From: Euperipatoides rowelli
Lineage: Eukaryota > Onychophora > Udeonychophora > Euonychophora > Peripatopsidae
Assembly (NCBI GenBank): GCA_003024985.2
Contig: PXIH01S0005545.1
Direction: 5' to 3' (one strand)
DNA: 11,154 bases
A program made the position numbers and the translations under genes. A model generated the notes under the pieces. It saw only the letters and a program-made list of their open reading frames with translations, did not search any database and was not told the origin of the DNA. Within the stretch, counting starts at the first letter, position 1; each line of letters begins with the position of its first letter. Positions 1 through 7,376 of this stretch are shown here, piece by piece.

Positions 1-95
1 CATGAATTTCTATCTTCAGCAATTCGCTTCCAACCATATCCGGCAAACTTTTTTATTTCATCCTCCCATCTGGCATTAGGTCTTCTTCATGGTCG
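1..95 (-). pseudogene. C-terminal tail of a non-LTR retrotransposon reverse transcriptase (fragment)
   Basis: Read on the minus strand from position 83 down to 2, the sequence encodes RPNARWEDEIKKFAG followed by YGWKRIAEDRNSW. This fits the pattern G/R-RP-x-x-RW-x-D-x-I-x-K-x-x-G-x-x-W-x-R-x-A-x-DR-x-x-W that closes the polyprotein of many LINE-type elements (known family pattern, recalled). An in-frame TGA lies at 89-87, directly before this stretch. Only about 28 residues are visible, and the window edge cuts the far end, so the clade cannot be assigned. It is on the opposite strand to the LINE at 881-5883 and belongs to a separate insertion outside the large inverted-repeat element. Confidence 0.6.
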
Positions 96-149
96 TTTTC
101 TGTCCCTTGGAATCCAGTTGAGTATTTATGTAGTCCATCTATTATATAC

Positions 150-268
150 ATATATTCCCTCCTACAATAGGCCCTGTCCTTGGACATGACTGTAAAAATT
201 TCCCATGGGGGGTGGGGCGCTAAAATATGTTCTAGCCCTGTGTCACATTTTGCCTAAGGCCGGCCCTG
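150..268. mobile_element. Terminal fragment of an hAT-type DNA transposon or MITE
   Basis: The sequence at 253-268 (CCTAAGGCCGGCCCTG) read inward from the end is CAGGGCCGGCCTTAGG, a typical hAT-type terminal inverted repeat. Internal to it are a CACAGGG...TTTTAGCGCCCC stretch and a G-rich run at 207-219, features common in such elements. The matching left terminus, which would read CAGGGCC on the plus strand, is not present, so the other end is truncated or outside the window. Any 8-bp target duplication would start at 269 and cannot be paired here. The left limit given is approximate. Confidence 0.45.
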
Positions 269-444
269 TTTCAGACTAGCAATACTCAAAAAAATTAAAG
301 AGTTTTTTTTTTTTACTCTAAGATGAGTGAGACACTATTCAGAATATATTTAGAATCTTGATTTTGAAGCTTATCTGGAATAAAATATATTGTTTCATGT
401 ATACACTGTCAGACATAGATAAAATTCAACCGGACATGCTGTTG
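269..444. other. AT-rich spacer, nothing recognised
   Basis: This unique-looking AT-rich DNA includes a 12-base T run near 303-314. I see no coding potential or repeat ends. It is the left flank of the large inverted-repeat element, and no target-site duplication matching the right flank (11041-11059) could be found. Confidence 0.5.
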
Positions 445-753
445 AGTAAGAGAGCATATGTAGAAAAATCATGCTCCATGGTGAGTTAATGAAGGGAAGA
501 TATGAGGGTGATTTTTTTTATCAGAACCTACCTAGTGATGAATAATTTTCATGGTATCACTCCTTGGTGTGTGCCGTATAACATTTATGTCATCATCAAG
601 ATGGCCACCAACTATATTCAGTAAATCCCCATTATCTCAGTCATTTACAGACCATTTTTTTCTTTTTTAATTGGTCACATTAAAGATAATTAAAAACTCT
701 ATGGAAATGGTTTTAGCATATTTACTGTCAAGTTAACAATATTTGAGATATTT
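445..753 (+). repeat. Left inverted repeat (TIR) of the large transposon
   Basis: This repeat aligns with the reverse complement of 10745-11040 over its whole length with short gaps, at about 80-85% identity by eye. Shared exact blocks include GAGCATATGTAG, TTAATGAAGGGAAGATATGA, CCCCATTATCTCAGTCATTT, AAAGATAATTAAAAACTCTA, TACTGTCAAGTTAAC and TTTGAGATATTT. The left copy carries about 10 extra bases near 464-475. Weaker similarity may continue inward to about 790. Confidence 0.85.
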
Positions 754-862
754 GTATAAATATTGTTCTGAAACTCAATAATTGTACTTTTTTGTATATT
801 ACTAAGGAAATGCAGCAAATAAATATATATTTTTTCTGTGAAAAATATTTTTTATTTCATGC
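754..862 (-). other. 3' untranslated/spacer part of the transposon, cut off from its gene by the LINE
   Basis: Before the LINE arrived, this AT-rich stretch was directly adjacent to 5902 and onward, as the 18-bp duplication at 863-880 and 5884-5901 shows. It is therefore the sequence between the gene's stop codon and the left inverted repeat. On the minus strand it holds an AATAAA hexamer at 856-851, which could have been the gene's polyadenylation signal. Confidence 0.55.
851..856 (-). promoter_or_regulatory. Possible polyadenylation signal of the minus-strand transposon gene
   Basis: This reads AATAAA on the minus strand. In the pre-LINE arrangement it lies about 30 bases past the gene's stop codon at 5906-5904. 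Such hexamers are common by chance in AT-rich DNA, so only the position supports it. Confidence 0.3.
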
Positions 863-880
863 AAAATTCAATAAAAACAG
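863..880 (+). repeat. Target-site duplication, left copy (LINE)
   Basis: The 18-mer AAAATTCAATAAAAACAG is identical to 5884-5901. The two copies exactly bracket 881-5883, as expected for target-primed reverse transcription. Confidence 0.9.
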
Positions 881-1002
881 GGGGGCCATAGGGTAAGTGA
901 TGTGTAATATATAACTTCTTCTTCATTAGCCTCTCCTTACCTGACACCCTCACCTGCAGGTGGCGGGCTCTGTCTCTGTGGGTGTGACACAGTTTAATAA
1001 AT
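881..1002 (+). other. LINE 5' leader
   Basis: This is the untranslated start of the LINE, beginning with a G run immediately after the left target duplication. It includes a C-richer patch (about 930-990) that is unlike the C-poor remainder of the element. No promoter motif could be identified with confidence. Confidence 0.5.
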
Positions 1003-1464
1003 TATCACCTGGAGGATGTAGTAGAAATAGATGATGAAGAACAGGAAGCTAACAAGAAGCAATTGACAGAAGAATCAGAAGTAGAATAATTAGAAGTATT
1101 AGTATCAGAAGCTGTAGAACAAGAAGCAGAAGAGCAAGAAGCAAGAGAACAATAAGCAGAAGAACAAGAGGCTTAAGAACATGAAACAGAAGAACAAGTA
1201 GAACAAGGAACAGAACAAGGCAGCAGATAAAGTAGAACAGGAAGTAGAATAGGGGACAAGAACAACAAAACAGATCAGGAACCAGCAGAACAGTAAACAG
1301 ATCAAGAAGGTGAACAGGGAGCTGAAGAACAAGTGGCTGAAGAGTAATAAGTGACCAAAGATGTTGATGAACATTTGAAGGATACAATTAGGAAATTAAT
1401 TAAGGGTGTGGGAGCAGTGGCCAGGGGGCAGGGGAGCTTTCAGGGAATAGCTGAAATTATTTAA
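1003..1464 (+). pseudogene. LINE first ORF remnant, Glu/Gln-rich
   Basis: One reading frame stays coherent for about 150 codons, broken only by point stops (for example at 1087-1089 and 1153-1155). It begins YHLEDVVEIDDEEQEANK, passes through repeated E-Q-E-A and AEEQ-type units from about 1090 to 1350, and ends EHLKDTIRKLIKG...GSFQGIAEII before a TAA at 1462-1464. The composition is highly acidic and polar and probably coiled coil, which would fit a structural/RNA-binding first protein of a LINE by position. No zinc knuckle or RRM is visible. The antisense of this tract gives long Leu/Phe-rich frames that look membrane-like but are artefacts of the GAA/CAA repeats. Function is inferred from position only. 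Confidence 0.45.
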
Positions 1465-2454
1465 TATGGCTACCTAGTATGGTGGATTGGTGAGATAGGA
1501 GGGGTGTATTGGTAGGTAGGGGTTTGGGAAGCTAGCAGGCATGTGGGGTGTGTGGGGTAAGTGATTTCTAGGGTGGTTGACCTAATGACCTAAAATTAGG
1601 GCTTAGTTTGGAGATTTAACTTGGAGGAAGAGTTAGGGGGTGGGGGAGCAATAGATGTGAGCTTTAACTTGGGGGGCAGCTGGATTAAGGGGTAGGGTGG
1701 GAATAGGGTGCTTGTAGGGTGCAGGAGGTAGGGTCATTTTCTGTTAGATTTGGGGTGCAGGCTATATTTAATTAAGTAAGTATGTAAATTAATTAAATTT
1801 ATGCAAGGTGAATTATGGAAATGTTGGCTGGATGATTGTTAGATTTATTTGTTTTACTTGGCTTGGGTGGACAGGTTTTATATTAGGGGTGCTCAATTTG
1901 AATGTAAGCTTGTGTATAGTTGGAATTGCATTGTGGAAGGGGAAGGTATATTAAGGGTGTGGTACATTGGAGCATTAGGTGAGAAAGGTGGAGTTCTCCG
2001 CAGGTTAGGATGTATGGTAGGAAGGGTGGTGGTGTGTTCAAAGTGATGGTGGTGAGGGTGCTATTCTAATAGTTTAATTTTGATTCTGAGGAATTAATTT
2101 TGTATCACCTAATTTAATTTAAGTTAAATTTTAATGATTAAAATAAAAATCTTTTAATTTATTTTAAGTTAATATTGAGGTCTTAAGAAGTAATTTAGTA
2201 TACGGAGGGTGGTTTTCGGAGTTTGGGTTGTTTGGATATTTAGGCGTGTTTGGGGAAGTGGGGGAAGGTGGGGTGTAGATTGGTTGTTTGTGGTAAGGCT
2301 TGGTTTGTCTCTGGTGTGATGATGATGTCCTTGAATGAGTCTTTGGAAGGGGAGTGGGTGTGGACGGATCAGGGTCAAATGAGTGTTTTAAGAATTTTAG
2401 GGGATGGGAATATTGGATCAAATGAGGAGCCATATTGGATCAAATGAGGGGGGG
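1465..2454 (+). other. G/T-rich, C-poor LINE interior, no recognised domain
   Basis: There is about 1 kb with few C bases on the plus strand and many GGTGGGG-type runs. An AT-rich patch at 2090-2175 is built from TTAATTT-like units. A 65-codon open stretch at 1849-2046 shows no motif I know. By position this is the region between the two LINE frames or decayed first-frame sequence. I see no separate element boundary within it. Confidence 0.45.
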
Positions 2455-2784
2455 GGGTTGCCTGAAGGTTGGAGTTGGGATGGGCTTAGGATTAGGGCCA
2501 AGGTGGTGGAGCATATAAAAAGGTGTAGAGCTAAATTTTAATGGCAGATTTTGGANTCTATAGAGGAATTGAGGCCAAGGTATGATGGGGTGGAGCCGGA
2601 GGAAAGAATTAATAGGTATCTTGAGGATCTGAAAGATGTTTTTTTTGTGGGGGGGAGGATGGAGTCTATTATGGTGATATGTGATGCTGATGATCTCTAT
2701 TCTTGTATTCTAGATGAGTGGGGTGGGGATTGTGTTCTCGCCGGAAGTTGGGGTGCTGGGGTGGACTTTGTAGTTATTGTTTAG
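2455..2784 (+). pseudogene. LINE coding remnant upstream of the endonuclease, unrecognised
   Basis: A single frame with one internal TAA (2539-2541) and an ambiguous base at 2556 reads LPEGWSWDGLRIRAKVVEHI..., then SIEELRPRYDGVEPEERINR, then YLEDLKDVFF. The mixture of charged and hydrophobic residues looks like real protein rather than chance. It lies about 250 bases before the endonuclease GTWNVRG block, so it is either the end of the first LINE protein or the amino-terminal part of the second. No known domain is recognised. Confidence 0.4.
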
Positions 2785-3032
2785 GGGTTGCGGGGAGGAG
2801 GGGCTAATCATTATGATAGCATTAGAGAGCAGAAAAGAGGGAGGTAGCGCTGGCACTGGAGCTAGTGTTAGTTTGGTCGGGGGGGGGAGTGGAGGTGGTC
2901 AAGGGGGTGGAAGGTCCTGGGAGTCAGAAATTGGGGTTTTATCCAGTTCTCACATTTTTCCCTGTGGGAGGCTATGAGGTTTGTGTTAAGAAACTGTCTC
3001 TTAAAGAACCCAGGAGGGTGGTACGGGACAAC

Positions 3033-5230
3033 ATGTTGATTGGCACTTGGAATGTGAGGGGTGTAGTGGAAAGGAGAGGAAAGAAGTGATCTCTGGGGCT
3101 TTATTGGAGAGGAACTTGTGGGTGGCGGTTAGACCGGGGGTGGTGATTCTAATTAAGGTGGGGGTGGTTGAAATTTTAAGATCCCTCCCATATAACGAGA
3201 AACTGGTGGCAGCAGAAGTATGTGTGTTGGGTAGGAGCTAATATTAATTACCTGCCATATGCCCAGTGATGCTGGATTAGCGGGGTTAGAATTTGATAGG
3301 CTTAGTGGGATCATTGCAGAATTATCTAAAGATGGTTCTCCAACAATAATAGTGGGATTTTAATGTGCATTTGGGATCCCAGGAGAGAGATGAGAAGGTG
3401 GAGCTTTTGTTGGGGATTAGGCTTTTTGGTTTCGAATGGGAATGGGCTGTCTTTGAAAAATTTGATAATCCTGCATGGTCTGTAAGAGTAGTTTGGTGCT
3501 TACAATGTGATCGAATGGTAGGATGGAGTTGAAGATTGATCATATTTTGGGTCTGAATTCCTTTCCTCAGGTTTTGCTTGAGTGTAAGGTGATGGCAGAA
3601 GAATCAGAAGTAGGGGGAAATGAGAGGGTGTCGGATCATAAATTGGTGGTAGCAAGGCTGGGGCTCAGTATAGGATTGGTGGGGAGGTGAACAAGGAGAT
3701 GTTGGATGGGTCAGAGGGTTTGTAACATTGGTAGATTTAATGATCCTAAGGACAATCAAGAATATAAAAATAAAGTGAAGAGGATATTTGTATTGCCTTT
3801 GATGTCAGTGGAGGGGATGGGGGGATCTGAAAGATGATCAGGGCATTTCTGAATAGTAAACAAGGTTTGGAAGAGGGTGGTGGGGGCTGCTGAAGTGGCC
3901 TTAAGCTTGCCAGACTCCCCAATGACTCCTAATAGAAGGAAGGCAATGGTGGAGCGACAGAGGGCTAGATTCTGAAGACACAAGTGGTTGGAGGGGGGCT
4001 AGGAGGTGAGCTCAAGAGGTGTAATTTAGCCCGGGGAGAAGCCGTTAAAGCTCATGAGATTAGGAAGTGTGGTAAGTTTTTTTAGTAATTTATCGTTGGT
4101 GCAACCCATGCAGCATATGAAGTTGGCCTTCAAGTTTTTGAGGAAAATTAAAAGGGAGGTGGGGGTAGGAAGATATTTGTGCTTATGTCTAAGTGGGATG
4201 CGGAGGTGAAAGGGGAGAAGAAGTTAAGGGAAGTGGACTTGATTGTGTAGAATGATAAAATTCTGCTTCCTCCGGCTCCATCCTATGCAAAGGTGTTTGA
4301 AATAATTCATAAATTAAAGAAAGGCATGGTGTCGGGGGTAGATAAAATAATTCTTGAGTTATGAATGGAGGGCCCTCCGGTGTTGTTTAAGGAGCTGCAC
4401 AGAATTATTGAGGTGGCTTGGGTCACGAATGTAATTCCGGAGGCCTGGTCTCACTCAGTTCAGTTCCCGATGCCTAAAGTGGGCTGTCCAAAGGCTGTTC
4501 ATGATTATAGAATAATATCATTATAATGTTTAGTAAATAATATTTATGCCAAAATTTTACAGGAATGTCTAGATGAAGCGATTCTTCCTCTCCCTCAATA
4601 TCAAGGGGCCTTTTTGGTGGACAGGGCAATGGAGGATCATATTTTCATGCTGAGAATGATTTCGGAGGGGCTTGGAGGGAGGGCTTATTTATGTTGGAGG
4701 AGAGGGAATAATGTCTCTACCTGTTTATTAGCTTATGCAGATGATATTTTGGTATTGGCAAATAAGGTGGAGGATCTGTAGGTTTTCTTAAAGGAGTTCT
4801 CTATGAACCTGCTATCGACAGGGTTATCTCTGAATTTGGGTAAATGTGAAGTTTTAGTAAGGGACCCTAGAAGATTTGTGGGGATTGGGGTGAAGAAGAG
4901 CATGGTGTTGGACTATAGAGAGTTTAAGGTGGTTCAAACTCTAAAATATCTGGGTGCCTCTATATCATGTGGTCTGAACAGGAAAGAGTCTATAAGGTCT
5001 AAAATTGTGAAAGCTATTAGGTGTGTGCGGATGATTGTTCATTTTATTTGTCGGCACAAACCGCCTTGGAGACTGGTGTGGACCATGTACATACTATTAT
5101 TACACCGATGGCACTGTTTGGTACTAAGGTTAAAGCTACAATGCAAGAGAATTGGATAGCATTGAAGAGAATGGAGTGTGTGGTGATCTTGTTGTTGGTC
5201 CAATACTGTAGGAGGGTCCTGTCTTGCTGA
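3033..5230 (+). pseudogene. LINE second ORF remnant: apurinic-type endonuclease and reverse transcriptase
   Basis: The endonuclease part is seen as IGTWNVRG from 3039, CHMPSDAGLAGLEFDRL near 3250-3310, DFNVHLGSQ from 3356 (the GDFN-x-H-x-G block, frameshifted), and SDHKLVVARL from 3631. These carry the Asn, Asp/Asn and Ser-Asp-His residues of this nuclease class. The reverse transcriptase follows as KGMVSGVDKIILEL, YRIISL near 4506, YQGAFLVDRAMEDHIFMLR from 4599 and YADDILVLA at 4734-4760. Thumb sequence SLNLGKCEVLVRDP and LKYLGASISCGLNRKES comes next, then IITPMALFGTKVKATMQENW in another frame. Frames change several times and stops are frequent. Between AYLCW (about 4690) and RRGNNVSTCLLAYADD only a few codons remain, so the blocks holding the first catalytic Asp are deleted. 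ATG 3033 is the nearest plausible start to the endonuclease, but the true start may be upstream. Confidence 0.88.
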
Positions 5231-5883
5231 ATTGTGGAGTTACTGGAGGGTAACTATTTGTGGAGGGTCATGAACCTGAGGTTGAACTATTGGGGGCTTA
5301 TCTTAAGATGACCCTGTACAAATATTTTGCAGGATGCAAAAAGCATTGGTCCTAAGTAGTTGAAAGTCGGGAGACCATGTTTTACATGGAATGATTCAAT
5401 GGCGAAGGACATGATTAAGAGTGGGATCCTGTTGGTATCCTGGGAGGAGGCTGCTAAAAAAACAGGAGGATATAAAGAAACTGGCCAAATAAATATAAAA
5501 AATAGTTGATTCTTTGGATGATGATGTAATCATGGAACTGAATTGAGGGGGGTGGGGTATAGAGTTGAGAATGGAGGGGTAAGCTGGAGCAGGGGTGAAG
5601 TGGTTTTATAGAGTATGGGTCTTGCTGGTGGCTACATTTGGGTAAGTTTAATTTTAATTTTGATCTTAATTATAAAATTAAAATTTTATTTTTTATCTAT
5701 TTTGCTATTTATTGTTGTATGTTATGTTGGTTCATTTGGATTTAGGGTGGGGTGTCTAGGTGAGTAACGCCACATCGTTGGTAGGCCTGCCTCCAAATGC
5801 TCAGCCCCATGGTTTGCCTACTGCCATTGCACTTTGGTATAGATCGCATAATAAGCTGCTTTGGTGTTTCTGATACCTGATGT
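5231..5883 (+). other. LINE 3' region: decayed C-terminal coding and 3' untranslated sequence
   Basis: Short peptide-like stretches up to about 5480 (for example VELLGAYLKMTLYKYFAG near 5280-5335) suggest eroded C-terminal coding sequence. After that come an AT-rich tract at about 5644-5700 and a more balanced end with GGTAGGCCTGCC near 5780. It stops at ...GATACCTGATGT with no A tail, immediately before the right target duplication. Confidence 0.55.
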
Positions 5884-5901
5884 AAAATTCAATAAAAACA
5901 G
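5884..5901 (+). repeat. Target-site duplication, right copy (LINE)
   Basis: Identical to 863-880 over all 18 bases. Confidence 0.9.
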
Positions 5902-6020
5902 TATTAAAAATTTAAATTAAAAAAATACCAGCAGCTTTGTTTAATAAGGCTAAATGTTGTCTTTATCACTATCATAATGTCATCATCATAATCAGTTTCT
6001 TCCGATGTTGTAAGGTAATT

Positions 6021-6128
6021 ATTGTCACACATTTCATCTTTGCCTCCGCATTCACACTTATCTTTACAAGGTAAGCTGCATGCGGAGCATTTACATGGCA
6101 GATTATATCTATGTTTTATGCAAGGGCA
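6021..6128 (-). other. CXC (tesmin/TSO1-like) cysteine-rich domain at the C-terminus of the transposon gene
   Basis: The open stretch 6203-5904 encodes nine cysteines spaced CxC-x8-CxC-x2-C-x3-C-x3-CxC-x6-C, starting CPCIKHRYNLPCKC and ending GGKDEMCDN. This resembles CXC/CRC domains, which bind DNA in tesmin/TSO1 proteins and occur at the end of the transposon-like family named above. It is preceded in frame by PVGHGWIMENGQVSL, and before that by a TGA and the PIRSAFIHAMKRINY block next to the G run at 6318-6331. An acidic tail (SEETDYDDD) and the stop follow. A ligand role for DNA at the inverted repeats is inferred. Confidence 0.7.
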
Positions 6129-6317
6129 TCTGACCAACTTCAGGATAGAGTCCAGAGCAAATGACATTTCGCAGAGAACAAGAGATACTTGCCCATTCTC
6201 CATGATCCACCCATGTCCAACAGGGGATGGAATTATCGGCTGAGGATTACAGTTTTGATTTCAGATCATCACTACGTAATTGATTCTCTTCATTGCATGA
6301 ATGAAAGCACTTCTTAT

Positions 6318-6334
6318 GGGGGGGGGGGGGGNAN
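6318..6334. repeat. Poly-G run with ambiguous bases
   Basis: Fourteen G bases (6318-6331) are followed by N-A-N. It lies within the broken gene between FSKK and the PIRSAFIHAM block, where about two prolines would be expected in the family. The tract is therefore either an expanded CCC/CCN stretch or a sequencing artefact. Confidence 0.7.
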
Positions 6335-6349
6335 TTTTTCCCAGCTTGA

Positions 6350-7092
6350 TTATTTCTTAGAAAACATACATCGACGCAACTCTTGAAATATATTAAGTTC
6401 TGGGCTGGTATATTGGCACCTGAATGTTTCTAGAACTAATTTGATTTGATCAGGAATAGTTTCTTGGGTGCCTATTGAACTCCGAGCCAAAATAGTGTCT
6501 TCTGTCACTGCATTAAAAGCTTTCCAGTATGAAACTTTACCTATTCTGACAAAGTGCATGTGCAGTCAGATCCAGACAAGGCATGAAAAGCTGGCAATGC
6601 AGAGCCTTCAGTGGACCTAGTGAAGTGTACAGATCTGGAATCGATATAACGTCTTTGGAGTTGGGTAAAAAATAAGATGTGGTGGGAAATTTAGGATATC
6701 GTCTTATAGGCTACAAAGAATTAAAATATCTGTATAATGTGCAAATATGTAATGTTTTGTCCCTCCTATTTCTGCAGCAGTAACATAATGAAAAATTATC
6801 TTTGTATCTGCCTCTTCTTGCATGCTTCAAAGATGTCAAAAGAACTTTGTGAGGTGGCAACTTTTGAACGCCATGAGACTACAAAGTCTTCATTATTGTG
6901 CATGATACAAAACTTTTTGAGCTAGATATGCAGATAGTTCATCCTTGGTACAAATATGTGAAAGTAGTTTCTGCATCATAATGTTGACTATGTTTATAGT
7001 ACCCATGATTTTATAGTGGTTAGAACACAATTCCCTGGACTCTCTTCTGTTTTGTATTCTTTATTGAGTATTCTTTATACATGGGTATTTCT
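6350..7092 (-). other. Nuclease-like region of the transposon gene
   Basis: Blocks in order: KQKRVQGI; TINIVNIMMQKLLSHICTKD with ELSAYLAQKVLYHAQ; NNEDFVVSWRSKVATSQSS; then EEADTKIIFHYVTAAEIGG with EEADTK at 6817-6800, followed by HYIFAHYTDILILC, with HYTD at 6739-6728. Then RRYPKFPTTSYFLPNSKD, ALPAFHALSGSD near 6600-6565, GKVSYWKAFNAVTED, and CQYTSPELNIFQELRR up to 6350. E-x-D ... D-x-D spacing of this type is seen in PIN/XPG-like nucleases, where the usual second motif in this family reads SPDTDV (recalled). Here the first Asp of that pair is Tyr, so the copy lacks a likely metal ligand. Confidence 0.65.
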
Positions 7093-7376
7093 TTAACCCT
7101 TTCCAAAGTCGATTCTGAATCGCCATTTTCATTTCCTTGTATTTCATAATCAAGAATTATTATTATATTCAAATATGCTTCAATTACTATTTTTTTTTTC
7201 ATTTCAAAGACTCATAATATATTTGTCTTTAATTATCCCAAGAGATTTTTAAAAAAAAAAAATGAATTAAAAGAATACTAATCTTAATTTTTTTTTAAAA
7301 AAAAAACGATTTTTCATTTTTATTATGGAGCTGTAGAAACCAAATTCTCTGAATTCAGTGGAGTGGAAAGGGTTAA
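7093..7376. mobile_element. 276-bp piggyBac-like MITE with TTAA target duplications
   Basis: TTAA at 7093-7096 and 7373-7376 bracket the element 7097-7372. Both ends start CCCTTTCCA when read inward, a 9-bp perfect terminal repeat beginning with CCC as in many piggyBac-type elements. The interior is AT-rich with long A and T runs (7245-7261 and 7288-7306) and no coding capacity. It is inserted in the broken minus-strand gene directly after the REEF block. The right half is about 80% similar by eye to the inverted copy starting at 11064, which confirms a repeated family. Confidence 0.88.

Larger units (their letters stand above)
881..5883 (+). mobile_element. Decayed non-LTR retrotransposon (LINE), 5,003 bp, with 18-bp target-site duplication
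   Basis: The element opens with GGGGGCCATAGGG and ends ...GATACCTGATGT, directly against the right duplication. No poly(A) tail is visible. In order it contains a 5' leader, a Glu/Gln-rich first reading frame (1003-1464), a long G/T-rich unrecognised stretch, a short conserved-looking frame (2455-2784), an apurinic-type endonuclease plus reverse transcriptase frame (about 3033-5230), and a 3' region with an AT-rich tract near 5644-5700. The length fits a near full-length two-frame LINE, although the reverse transcriptase has an internal deletion. The plus strand is strongly depleted in C. Stops and frameshifts throughout mean it is inactive. The clade is not resolved; the absence of a poly(A) tail and the YADDILVLA box do not decide it. 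Confidence 0.9.

Noticed and set aside
1049-1387. Minus-strand open frames rich in Leu, Phe and Val that look like a multi-pass membrane protein
   Set aside because: They are the antisense of the GAA/CAA-rich tract, which forces Leu/Phe/Val codons. The plus strand carries the coherent frame, which fits the LINE.
2164-2433. Minus-strand Pro/Thr/Ser-rich open frame resembling a low-complexity secreted protein
   Set aside because: It is antisense to a G/T-rich LINE segment. The composition follows from G runs, and no signal peptide or domain is present.
7020-7202. Minus-strand 60-codon frame spanning the MITE border
   Set aside because: Its N-terminal half is MITE sequence. Only the last part (KQKRVQGI) belongs to the broken gene, so it is not a protein of its own.
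7245-7310. A and T runs that could be read as a poly(A) tail of a retrotransposed sequence
   Set aside because: They are internal to the TTAA-flanked MITE, are symmetric in type (A runs and T runs) and lack an adjacent retrotransposon or duplication.
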